A stretch of DNA of 64,000 bases from Lepiota brunneoincarnata (lineage: Eukaryota; Basidiomycota; Agaricomycetes; Agaricales; Agaricaceae), in contig JAEBUN010000002.1 of the NCBI GenBank assembly GCA_023014365.1, positions 1,178,001 to 1,242,000 of the forward strand, given 5' to 3'. Shown piece by piece: positions 30,770 to 41,051 of this stretch. The notes under the pieces are model-generated. The model worked only from the letters and a program-made list of their open reading frames with translations. It made no database searches and was not told the DNA's origin. Position 1 is the first letter of the stretch; each line of letters opens with the position of its first letter. The position numbers and the translations under genes were made by a program.

Positions 30770-33060
30770 ATGGTCCACCTCAAGCGCAAGGGAGCTCCCC
30801 ATGACTCCCAGCAAGACCCTCAATCCAGCTCTGCAGGAACCAGCCGCGCGGGAGAGGCTCTGGGCTCAGGCGCGCGGTCATCATCAACTGGCAAGAGTCC
30901 ATCTGGGAGGTCATCATCGGGACAGGAAGATGAAGATCGTGGGGGTGCATCGGAAGTAGGGAGTAGCACTCATATACCGTCCCAACGCCATCCCTCTTCT
31001 TCCGATACCACCCACATGCCCTCCCCAGCCACCCTCCGCCCAATCCTCTTCTGCCCTCTCTGCACAACCCTCCTCCGCAACCCCACCACCCTTCGCTGTG
31101 GCCACTCCCTCTGTGCCCACCATCTCACCGACCCCGCCCGACAAGCTCCTGCACACACCCTCCACGCTCCGACTAACCTCCCCCTCTGTCCGCTGCCCGC
31201 CTGCACCGCAAACTCTGGCCCCTCCTCCGCTCTTCCCCGCATCCCTACTGGCTCCCATGTCCGCTACCGCCCAGCCCCTCCCCCAACAGATCTCCCCTCC
31301 TCTGCACAGCCAGCCACCGTCCCAGAGTCCCGCCTCGATGTTACCCTCAACAAGGTCCTTGTCCTTGTCGCTCGCACAAACCACGCTCTCGAAGTCCAAG
31401 AGCCAGTACCAGACTCTGGAAAGGAATCAGACCAGGATTCTCCTTCCTATGCATCTTCTTCCGCGCATGATCGCTCCAGCCTCCATCCCCACAAGCGCCG
31501 TCGTCGCCATCTGACCCACCGCCGTGAGGATGAGGGAGAGGAGGATGACCTTCTCACCCATCTCCGTAAGCAGGCCATCCGGGAACGGGCCCTGCGTCAT
31601 GACGAGCCAATTCTGCCGTCATCCCATGACACTCCCTCTTCCCCCTCCAAGGATGCCATTTTCGCCCGCTTCGAGAAAGACCTGCTTGTAGAACTCACCT
31701 GCGAAATATGCTTCTTCCTTCTTTATCAACCAATTACCACCCCATGTCAACATGTAAGAAACCCTCATCCACCTCACTTTAGCTCCCGGTCTAATCCACT
31801 TTGAAGACTTTTTGCGCCAAGTGCCTCCAACGATCTCTTGACCACAGCTCTACTTGCCCTCTCTGCCGACAGGATCTCCCCGGCTTCGCATATTTCCAGG
31901 ACCATCCCACTAATAAGACTCTATTATCAATCAGTACGTTTCCCCATCTACTCACCTGCCCCCGTTAATCAATCTCTTTCTCCCCCAGTTCTCCAAGGTT
32001 ATCCCATGGTCTACAAGGAACGTGGCGAGGCCCTTGCATCGGAAGAACGTGATGCCCGCCTCGATACCCCTATCTTCGTTTGCCAGTTAAGTTTCCCTGG
32101 TATGCCCACTCTGCTGCATTTCTTTGAGCCAAGGTACGTATTTTCGCCCCGTTCTTCCGCTTCTCTGTGGATTTGAAAGCATCCCTAGATATCGCCTGAT
32201 GCTTCGTCGCTGCCTTGAATCCCCCAACCCCCATTTTGGTATGATCATGCCGCCCAAGCCAGGCTCGGGGTCTCCTCAAGTAGAATATGGCACTATTCTT
32301 GAAATTCGCAGCGTTCAGATGCTTCCCGACGGCCGCAGTATGGTCGAGGCATGGGGATCCTTCCGCTTCCGCATTCTCGAACGTGGTACTTTGGATGGTT
32401 ACATGGTTGGTCGCATAGAAAGGCAAGTCAAGTTTATTCCGGCCGAGATAAAGCCATCAATCACGTAACCTGGTATCAGAATCGACGACTATCCAGAGGA
32501 CCTCTCCGCTTCCGCCTTCCTGTTCCCTTCAGATCCGGCCGACGCCTCTCATGCCAGCCTCCTAGACGGCTCGTCTTCATCATCGCAACCCTCTACCTCC
32601 CCTTCATCACCACAGCCCACAACCCGTCCCTCAAGCCCGCGCACACCCCCTCCAGTAACCCCCTTATCAATCCCACTTCACCCTACGTCCCCGACCAACG
32701 AGGACCTCATGACAACCTGCCGCTCCTTCCTCGACCGCCTCCAGCGTGGAACCGCACCCTGGGTCGTTCAACGCCTCTCTAGCACCTACGGTACCATGCC
32801 TACAGATCCATCTGCATTTTCCTTCTGGGTGGCCCTTGTCTTGCCCATCGACGAGCACGAAAAAGCCAAACTATTACCCCTGCGGAGTGCGAGGCTACGA
32901 CTACTGGTGTTGGTTCACTGGATTGAGCAATTGAGTAATCAATGGTACGCTTCTGTGCGGAGGGTGGTGGCTTGTCTGGTCTGGACGGCCTTTGTACTCA
33001 CAGTTTCGCATTTGGTTGGTTTCATATAGGTGGTTCTCGAGCGGGTGTACCGTGCTCTGA
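30770..33060 (+). CDS. RING-finger protein with LON substrate-binding domain (LONRF-like)
   Basis: A protein of about 650 residues, probably an E3 ubiquitin ligase. It starts MVHLKRKGAPH and has a Ser-rich disordered region. A first degenerate RING (FCPLCTTLLRNPTTLRCGHSLC) follows, then a second, complete RING ([36 protein letters not shown]). The LON N-terminal domain comes next (RLDTPIFVCQLSFPG, LHFFEPRYRLMLRRCLE, FGMIMPPKP, VQMLPDGRSMVEAWGS, FRILERGTLDGYMVGRIER). The C-terminal LON part resumes after a Ser/Pro/Thr linker and includes IEQLSNQW. Vertebrate LONRF proteins share RING plus LON. The end is uncertain: splicing 32944-33029 gives QWWFSSGCTVL and a stop at 33060, while read-through stops at 33029 with a hydrophobic tail. 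I prefer the spliced form. Confidence 0.86.
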
Positions 33061-33675
33061 GTTGGTTCTCCGCTTGCCGCCCCCATAATATCAGTTTCTT
33101 ACTTTTCCTTTGTTATCTAGGATAGACAAGTCATCATTCTTGACCTGAGGAGGGCGTTGAGCGTGTGTGAAGAGAATGGAGAAGGAAGAAAAGGAAAGAT
33201 GGGGGGATAGGGGACGTATTTGAACCCAAGGTCCACGTGCAAGCCAATGACATCAACCCCTGTCCCCACCACTTGGTGCTTCCTCGGTGTTCCTGGTTTG
33301 GCATCCCTCCAATTCCTTATTCCTTCGATATTAATCACGCTTGGTGTAGTTTCAGCTGGAAAGTCAATTCATTCTTGCTATTCGCATTACATGTATATAA
33401 TTGTTTATTAACCAACTCAACCCGTCCATTTATTCCAATTGCATCCGCTCCTGATCACTCCACAAGGCTGAAACGAATCAAATAAATTATAAAACAAAGC
33501 CCAAACGATAGCCAAGTACCGTTACATCACCCATTACATAGTTTATACATGTACCGCGGTGAAGAAAGCGGAACTAGAAAATGATGAAGCATATACGCTA
33601 AAAACAATTCAGCTTAACCTCACAAGGCAATACAAAGCAACAGGCCGATGGAAGCGGGTCATAAGAACAATCTAT
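33061..33675. other. Intergenic region between convergent genes
   Basis: About 615 bp with the 3' ends of the RING-LON gene and the CCDC47-like gene. A/T-rich stretches near 33480-33500 (AATAAATTATAAAACA) could serve as polyadenylation signals. No coding frame with a recognisable domain and no repeat was seen. Confidence 0.4.
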
Positions 33676-35176
33676 CTATTTCTTAACAACCTTTCCTTGA
33701 GTCTTCCTCATTGCCTTTTTCTTCTCCTTCTCCAAGTACTAGCCACCTAGATTAAATTAATTCTCCCATATAAAACAGATAAAACTTACCTTGCGCTGGT
33801 CGGCAGCACTCAGCTTAGCAATTCTCTCCTCTTCAGCCCTTTTCTTCGCGGCCTTTCTATCCTGGACCGCCTGCTCCAGCTTAGCAATATCACAATTAGC
33901 GAATACCAATACATCAAAGATAACCCACAAACCCTTACCTCTTCTTTTCTGCCCTTTTCCGCATCCGCCTTCAGTTCCTTACCTAATTCCTCCCTGACCT
34001 TCTTCAGCTTGGCCTTGGTCTCCGGGCGCAAATTAATCTTGGACAACGAGTCAATGAAGGGGAAGAGTCCAGCAATAAATGTGGTAGTATCCTCTGAATG
34101 TCTTGAGGAAGGTATTTCGAGGCTCAGAATGACGTGTTTCTCGCGCTCGTCGACAGGGACGGGACCATCGGGACGGTCGCGTGGTTGATCGGTAATCTGT
34201 CAGGAAAAAATCAAGAAGCTGATACAAAAATTACGGAGCAAAACTTACAGAAAGTGAACGGAAGAAGGGACGGATCTTCTCGTCGTTGATGAGAGGGCTG
34301 AGAATTTTGAGGATATTCTCAGTGACATCGGCAAATTCTGTACAACGGCAGGTTAGAGATCGAGGTGTCCATTGCCTATATGTTTGCACAGACCAGACAT
34401 GATCGAAAAGGTCGCAGGGATGTTGGGGTTATCCGTAGTCTTGGTCAACGTCTACCAAAAGGATCAGGACACAATAGATAAGAGACACCCTAACCAAAAC
34501 CTACCAAATCCCATCGACTATCCTTGATAGTGAGCAACTCATCCTTCGAAACGACCGCCCACACAAAGTCCTGGGGTACAACCCCAGGTGCAAGGGTGAA
34601 ATCAAGCTGCAGATCATCCTTGGGACGATATTGAAGATCAATCGCCTGCCTTCCTATCTGGAACGCCCACTGGAAGAGATCGTGACGAGGCCTGAACATA
34701 AAGACAGTATGCAACGAGATGATATTACGCCTGCCCGTGCAGAAGTTGAAAAAGTCAGAGTAACCATCCGCAGTGAGCCTTCCGTATTTTGTCTCCGTCT
34801 TGCTAAACTGTTGCTCATAGATAGGTATGTGAGCATCAATCCTGGACATCAAAATGTCAGCCGACCAGAATCAGGACAGAATACGCGTCGAGCTACGCGC
34901 CATTTATTTGCCACTCTCCTGTTGCGGGAGGATCCAAACCACCAAATTGCGACATATATGAAAAGTCCAGCCAGAAGCCATACTTCCTTCTGGAAGTCTG
35001 TCATAACCAGACAAGGTCAATACGTGGGTGTACACGCGCACAAAGACTGAGTGCTCCGACATACATGCTGGCCTAAACGTCAACATCCTCCAACGCCATT
35101 CAAGGCCATCATACTCTTCTGGAACGACGACGGGGGGAGGGGTCAACCCCGCGAGGAGCTTGCTGACGAGAGACAT
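33676..35176 (-). CDS. CCDC47-like ER membrane protein (DUF1682)
   Basis: A single-pass protein of about 370-400 residues. The N-terminus MSLVSKLLAGLTPPP precedes a short segment YDGLEWRWRMLTFRP. After an intron comes a transmembrane helix, EVWLLAGLFIYVAIWWFG. The conserved luminal/cytosolic block follows: IDAHIPIYEQQFSK, DGYSDFFNFCTGRRN, SLHTVFMFRPRHDLFQ, YRPKDDLQLDFTL, KDELLTIKDSRWDL. A basic coiled-coil tail contains KINLRPETKAKLKKVREEL and ends KAMRKTQGKVVKK. CCDC47 in animals is part of the ER PAT complex that helps multipass proteins insert; the same job here is inference. The junction ANK-W-IDAH needs a GC-AG intron (34842-34900). The start at 35176 is the first ATG fitting the family N-terminus. 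Confidence 0.86.
34842..34900 (-). other. Probable GC-AG intron in the CCDC47-like gene
   Basis: The minus-strand intron is 59 nt, starting GCGCGT and ending TGTCCAG. It joins AAA-TG to G-ATT-GAT, giving NKW-IDAH as in homologues. No GT donor in phase 2 exists in this stretch. The donor is a poor match to the usual GCAAGT, so this one is less sure than the other two GC introns. Confidence 0.6.
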
Positions 35177-35358
35177 GGGGGAAATAGAAACTCCGAGTGA
35201 CAGAACTCGCTGGCCTCGAGCGAACTTTCGGGGACCGGCGATTGCCGGGGGAAATGTGTGCCTGGATAATATACACCCTGTGCTACTTAGCAGCGGCCAA
35301 CTGCGAGCGTCGTGATGAGCTCTCCCTGACCCCCTCTTACAACCGCTCGCACCCTCGT

Positions 35359-35901
35359 ATGTCAACATGGACCCGGTACGGTCGACCTTTGTTCTCCCAC
35401 TTATCCATACACAGAAGCACCACTCATGCATTAGCGCTTTTGGCCCAGACGCCTCCCACAGACTTCAGCAGCTTCGTTCTCGATGTCTTTCGAACTATCA
35501 AACAATCCAATAACGCAAAGAACCCCGAAGTCACCAGTGGTACCAACACCAAGGCCACCACACAAGCGCCACTGATAAACCAAGAAATCCTCCGCCAGTG
35601 CCTCGGCCTTGCATCCTCCTTCCTCCTCACGGACATCACCATCAACCCGGAAAAGGGCTCTTCCACATGGCTCAAGGGGTTCAACAGCCTCGTCGACATC
35701 GTTGTCGCCCTCCACGCTCGGGACACACTCGAGCTCGAAACTCTCAGCGCCGCGTCTAAAGCCTGCTCGGAGTGCTGGACGGCCGCGGGCACATGGAGGG
35801 GTATGGAGGATTGTCGAGAAGGCGTGAGAATGATTGCTGGGAGATTGAAGAAGTTGCTGGATGACGGTGGACGGACGTATCATGGTGCGCCGCTCCCTTA
35901 G
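35359..35901 (+). CDS. Small uncharacterised protein
   Basis: An intronless open frame of 180 residues starting MSTWTRYGRPLF. I do not recognise a named domain. It looks helical, with SSFVLDVFRTIKQ, a polar linker, ILRQCLGLASSFLLTDITI, LKGFNSLVDIVVAL and SKACSECWTAAGTWRG, then MIAGRLKKLLDDGGRTY. Basic and charged residues are balanced, and there is no signal peptide or membrane helix. The sequence composition and the Kozak-like ATG 182 bp from the divergent CCDC47-like gene suggest a real gene. I recall similar uncharacterised proteins in mushrooms, but cannot check. Confidence 0.6.
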   Translation: MSTWTRYGRPLFSHLSIHRSTTHALALLAQTPPTDFSSFVLDVFRTIKQSNNAKNPEVTSGTNTKATTQAPLINQEILRQCLGLASSFLLTDITINPEKGSSTWLKGFNSLVDIVVALHARDTLELETLSAASKACSECWTAAGTWRGMEDCREGVRMIAGRLKKLLDDGGRTYHGAPLP

Positions 35902-36424
35902 GTCCACCGCTCCCTCGCTGATCCCCACCTTTCTAGGCGAACCTGTATACGCCCCTTGAATTACACCTTCGTACCCATTCGGAACTGCGTACTTGGATAG
36001 TCTCACCCTCTATGTATCTCCAATCCAACTATCCTCACATCCACGGGCCCTCCATAAGCCGTCCCGCCAAACCTCCATGCCTCTGGGCCCTAGACCATCT
36101 TTCGAGCTGAATGCCACCTCGATCACTTACGCCGTGCTTTAACACCTGCGCATTTTATCCGTACAATAGCATCATGATCGGCCAAGGTTACTTGAAGCTT
36201 TTGAGGGTGGGAACACAGAGATTCGGGGCTGGAAACGCCCATGACGTCATTATTCACCAGTTCCTGTCAACTCAATCATCTACTACGTACATCGAGTCTT
36301 ACAGCACAAATACAACATTGACATAAGACGGAGATATATGGATCTATTTTCCTGCTCGTGCCTGGAACAGATTCTCTTTTCAAGCAAATCGAAACCATTG
36401 ATAAACAGCAGGCTTCCCAGAATC
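35902..36424. other. Intergenic region, convergent 3' ends
   Basis: 523 bp between the stop of the small unknown gene and the end of ZWF1. A 71-codon open frame (36111-36326) has no recognisable feature. I see nothing else. Confidence 0.35.
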
Positions 36425-38377
36425 TTAGAGGGCAGCCATGTTTGTGATCGGCCAGATGCTGCAAGTGAAAAGATTAGCATGGGAAGGCACAATTGACCAG
36501 ATCTCATATCGACTTACTATAGGTCTCCGGAGCGCTTGTAGCCGTATTTCTGAATGAAGCCGTCCAACTCTTTCGGCCCTCGCGAGCCATAAGGGTAGGG
36601 CACGGGGCGGGGCGGGGGACCATTCTGTCCCTCTATCCAGTGAAGAATAGGTGTGAAGATCTACAAAGACTCAAAGTCAATCCTCAGACACGTTTCAGCA
36701 TCACAGAAATAACAAGCCTTCCAAGCGACATCCAACTCGTCGTGTCGCACGAAATTTGAGTGGTCACCCCTGAGCGCGTCCAGAATAAGTGCTTCGTATG
36801 CTTCAGGGATCTTCGCATCAGTGAATCGTCTCTTGTAGGTCAAATCCATCTCAGTCGGAATTGCACGGGTATAGAGGCCGGGTGTTTTGGCGTTAAGCTT
36901 GAGGTACACTGCCTCGGCAGGCTGCACGCGGATAACCAGCTCATTTCGTGCTATATCCTTGAAGATGCCCTGCGTAACATCCTTGAATTGAATGCGGACC
37001 TCCACCTTGGCCTCGTTCAATGCTAGCGACCCGGATCAGGTACCGACGATTGAGAAAGCTCTCGGCTCACCTTTCCCGGCCTTTAGAATGAATGGGACGC
37101 CCTCCCATCGGGGGTTATGAATATAGAGGGTGCAAGCAGCGAAAGTCGGGCAAACGGAGTTCGGCGGAACGGTATCATCGTCGAGATAACCTGGTTTGCC
37201 ATTGGCCGAAACATATTGACCAAGCAGACAGTCGCTTTGTTCAACAGACGGGATAGCTCGGAGGACCTTGACCTATGGCGGAAAGAACGATCGGCATTAA
37301 TAGGTCCCTGGATCTATCAAGACAGTTTACCTTCTCGTCTCTGATGTCTTCGGCGGAGAAAGAAACTGGGCGCTCCATGGTCAGAATACTGAGGACCTGT
37401 AACAGATCTATTCGGGTCCGTCAGTGGGCGTTAAAGAATAGATAAGATGGCTTATCTCACGGTTTTGTAGCACATCGCGAATGATGCCGAACTCATCAAA
37501 GTAACCACCGCGACCTTCGGTGCCAAAAGGCTCCTTAAAAGTGATTTGAACGTTGCTGATCGAATTTTTATCCCAAGCGGCGCCCAAGGCGATATTTGCA
37601 AAGCGAAGCACAAGCAAATTCTTGACCATCTCTTTACCAAGATAATGATCGATCCGGAAGGTCTCTTCTTCAGTCCAGTATTGCTTGACAGAGCTGAGGA
37701 GCTCCCTAGCCGATTCGAGGTCCTTCCCGAACGGTTTCTCGATGATGATCCGGTTAACACCAGCCTTGTGCATGTAGCAGTGCTCCTTGAGGTTTTTCGC
37801 TACGGGAATGAAGACACTGGGGGGGAGAGCGAGGTAGAATATACGGTTGCACTCCTTGGACTGATATTTTGACTCGATTTCTTGAAGATATGAGTTAAGC
37901 TTATCGAAGGATTCACCGTCCTCATAGCCTCCAGAGATGTAGGAAGAAAGAGCTTTGAATGCCTCGAGGGATTTTGCAAGGTCGGGGTCGTCATTTGGGT
38001 TCTTGATATAGGAAGTCTCACGTTTGTGGAACTCTTGTTCGTCCATCTTCGTCCTGGCATAGCCGACGATTTTCACGTCGCGAGGGAGGAAGCCCTGACG
38101 ATAGAGACCAAAGAGTGCGGGGAACGTCTGGGGGTGAAAGGGGTGGGGGACAAGATCGTCAGAATGAGTAGGTGCAGGAGATCGCGGGGGGGGTGCCAGA
38201 GACCTTTTTCTTCGCAAGATCGCCAGATGCTCCAAGGACTGGGCGGGGTTAGATTGTAGGCATACCGGGAAATGAGCTGCAGGATGACCCACCGATGATG
38301 ATGGTGTTATCCTTGAGTTCCTCATGGGAAGTCTCCATGGAGGGGATTGTACCGGAAAGGGAACGTTCGCGGGGCAT
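36425..38377 (-). CDS. ZWF1: Glucose-6-phosphate 1-dehydrogenase
   Basis: First enzyme of the oxidative pentose phosphate pathway in the cytosol, converting glucose-6-phosphate and NADP+ to 6-phosphogluconolactone and NADPH. About 515 residues. The start MPRERSLSGTIPSME leads to the nucleotide-binding VLGASGDLAKKKT (GxxGDLA), split by two introns. Then come FPALFGLYRQGFLP, the EKPFGKD signature, and the active-site RIDHYLGKEMVKN with its catalytic His. FKEPFGTEGRGGYFDEFGIIRDVLQN follows, then PFILKAGK and DALRGDHSNFVRHDELDVAWKI. The final intron (36459-36527) joins GDLY to IWPITN and extends the protein to a stop at 36425. Without it the reading would stop at 36527. It shares a 228-bp upstream region with the THO gene. 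Confidence 0.96.
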
Positions 38378-38605
38378 GATTAGAGTAGATCAGGATGGAG
38401 ATGAGGGAGAGAAGGAGAGAAGAGGTGAGAATATCAGGGGTGGCGAATTGGGGAAGTGACTGAGTGATCTCCTTTCGTGACACACACACTGGCACACCCG
38501 ACGCTACCGCAGGCTACCGCTCCCTGTCCATCACTCCCTTTTACTCGTCGTAAGTAGTAGTTTTTCCGTCCTTGCACCGGCCCGGCTCTCCCGCTTTCGC
38601 CGACA
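38378..38605. promoter_or_regulatory. Divergent ZWF1/THOC5 promoter region
   Basis: 228 bp between the two start codons. Pyrimidine-rich on both outward strands close to each ATG, as is usual for fungal promoters. No specific factor site identified with confidence. Confidence 0.4.
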
Positions 38606-39433
38606 ATGGCCCTCCACAACGCCAACAACACCCCCCGCGCCGACCTCGGTCTTCCGCCCTCCCCCGACGATGTCATCGACAAACTCCGCGAGCTCGTCTC
38701 TCCCCCTTACTCCTCCTACGACCCTGCCACCCTCAACATCCGCGCAATGGCCCTCATTGGCCGGCTCAAGTCCCTCAACCGGGTCGCCAACAACGCTACG
38801 CGTGTCCACAAAGACGTGACTGCCGAGGCAAGGCATGAAATGGACCAGTCCCATCTTCAGCTTCAAAACCTCCTCTACGAGAAGCGCCACCTCGAGCGCG
38901 AGATTGAAAAGTGCCGACAGTTTGCGTGCGTGCTGCCTTGTCCTGTTGTTGCCTAGCGGGTTGACCAACCTGTTATCCTTCCAGCTCTGTGTATCAAGAT
39001 GTTCCGCTCTATACTCTTGAAGACTATAGTCGGCTAGCCCCAGAGGATGCTCGCTCTGAGCAGATATTGTCTGATGAGCACCAGTTGATGCTCAACCGCT
39101 TGAATTTTGAGCTTGCGGAACGCCAGCGGTCTGCCTCTTGTCTTCTGTCGATCACATGCCCTCTGCTGACTTTTAACTCTCTCAGTCTCGATCAACGGCG
39201 AAGAGAGCTTTCCCGAGAGAAGGAGGAGCTATTAAAACAGAGCAAATCCAAACTTTCCACTATGGATTCTGTCAAAGCCCACATCGACCAACTTATGAAG
39301 GTTAGTTACCGCGCGAGTTTGCCTTCTGGCAATCAATTCACACCGTACCCAGACTGCGTCCGATATACAGAAGAAAGTAGACGAGCTTGTCGTACTTCCA
39401 TCAGAAAAAAATGGCGACCCAGCTGTTTCATAG
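38606..39433 (+). CDS. THO complex subunit 5 (Fmip/Thoc5 family)
   Basis: A compact, almost wholly coiled-coil protein of about 215 residues. Family blocks are LIGRLKSLNRVANNATR, a long helix with LQLQNLLYEKRHLEREIEKC, YQDVPLYTLEDY, APEDARSEQILSDEHQLMLNRLNFEL, then LDQRRRELSREKEELLKQ. It ends LVVLPSEKNGDPAVS with a stop at 39433. THOC5 belongs to the nuclear THO/TREX complex that couples transcription to mRNA export. Only the coiled-coil half known from animal THOC5 is present, which is usual for fungi. Introns follow RQFA, RQ and QLMK. Divergent from ZWF1. Confidence 0.88.
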
Positions 39434-39682
39434 CAGATCATACAGAGGTCATGCTGTCAAGATGTGTTCATTGGAAAATACAACTGTGGTATACAGGTGG
39501 TAAGAGTAGCAAGATGGTGCTTGGATGGGATGACGTAAAGGCACCATCTCCAGACCCAATAAGGTGCCGCTGTCGAGGGTAGAATTACAGTGATGAAGAT
39601 AAGCAAACCAAGTGGTCCAGGAGAGGTGACCCAAGAGAATCCAATGAAGAGATGCAAAAAGGAAACAGACGGGAGCAGGCGA

Positions 39683-40488
39683 TCACTCCCCTTCGCTAAT
39701 GCTTCCAATGTCGCTCATCTCCGCGTCCTCGTCGTTCTCCTTATTGCCGTCCGCAGCCTCTTTGGTTGCGAAGCGTTGAACGTATTCTAGGGTGTCTCGG
39801 TTGGTCATGAATATCGAGACCGTGTCCACAAACAAGCTCACCCTTGACTTTGGTCTCGTACTCCTTCGGGTGACGCATCATGAGTGCCGCAGCCTCACCG
39901 TTGAGTGGGTCGTTGGGGTTGGGGTAACGCAAGAGCTGCGGGAGAAAGACTTCGAAGATATTGATCATGTCTGTCATGATACATTGTCCGTGAGTGCAGG
40001 CACATCATGTACGTGCATTGATGACTCACCGAACATGGGTGACCAAGTCTGGTTAATAACATCCAGACACACGGAGCCGCTTCTGGTGATAGAGTGAGAT
40101 AAGGAAAAGGCGCCTGATAGGGAATGAACGAACAATTCATCGATATTTGGGTGAAAGATCTTGTTCATGAATCCAATGCTGGGGGATTTGTAGGGATACT
40201 GGTCCGGCAGCTCGACATGGATCTTCCATACTCCTCCCGCGAATGGTGCTGCGTGAACAGACCGGGTCTATGTCAACGATTGTACAGGGTAGACTCGGAG
40301 AGGGACACACTCTCTACAGGTCCATAGAAACGGACATAGAACTCCTGCATGTTGTCGTTCACGAGATTGACCTCGTAGTCTGACATTAGCCTGTACATGG
40401 TGATCGCTCAACTGCCAAGGACACTCTTGTAGGGGTAAAAGAGAGCATACAACTTCATAACATCTGTCTCGATTCGCCGCTTGTTTGG
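39683..40488 (-). CDS. UBC8: Ubiquitin-conjugating enzyme Ubc8 / UBE2H (5' end unresolved)
   Basis: An E2 of about 185 residues. The visible protein begins [20 protein letters not shown], then [48 protein letters not shown], the active site [17 protein letters not shown] with catalytic Cys, [26 protein letters not shown], and an acidic tail ending SISEGE. Yeast Ubc8 works with the GID E3 in breaking down gluconeogenic enzymes. Introns include 40391-40450 and others before TPFAGG, after IDE, after SPM and before EYVQR. The frame upstream of PNKRR stays open to about 40675, but holds no ATG. The first exon with the start codon could not be found, so 40488 is only the last clearly coding position. 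Confidence 0.9.
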
Positions 40489-41051
40489 GTTGGCGTGAAT
40501 ATCGAGAAAAGAGAGGTTAGGGGGTTGCTGAGTCGGAGGAAAAGACAGATACTTATCATAGTGGATATTCTGTGTGGATGTTGATGAGTGGGAGGTAGGG
40601 AGAAGGAGGTAAAGAGGAAGAAGAGAGGAGTGGGATGGAGTAGACTGGCAAGGGGAAAGTCCCAGGTCACAACACACCAGCAGCGGAACTCACCGGCCGA
40701 GATAGAGTGGCGATCACAACCGACTGCTTATTTGTGAGCTCATAATTGCCAACGTTGTGCCGCCGTCAGTCTCAAATACATTATCTACGGTTCTTGAGAG
40801 ACTCCTTAGCCGACCTTGCACCGGGTCAAGTCCCGCGGATGTTACGGAGCACCCCTCGTGACTGCACGAGATGCGACACTGACAAAACAAGACCCGACGA
40901 GCTCAAGCCTCACCACTGTGATCTTGAACCCAACGCTCGTCTGAACGTTTGAACCTTTGAGTCGGTGCAGAATTATACTGTGGGATACCGGCGGCTACTA
41001 GCGGACCGATGGTGGTTCAGACCCTGACCATATAGACGCCTCTCTAGAACA
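40489..41051. other. UBC8 5' region and divergent gap to RING gene
   Basis: 563 bp that should hold the first exon and leader of UBC8 and the promoter of the RING gene. A good donor on the minus strand follows CGGCCG near 40694 (GTGAGT), and acceptors lie near 40568 and 40528. That suggests one or two leader introns. No start codon in a usable frame was found. Confidence 0.45.

Noticed and set aside
30641..30823. N-terminal extension of the STB6-like frame
   Set aside because: It would overlap the start of the divergent RING-LON gene and has no ATG with family support before 30640.
40741..41051. Possible tRNA-like piece (CACCGGGTCAAGTCCCG)
   Set aside because: No matching acceptor, D or anticodon stems around it.
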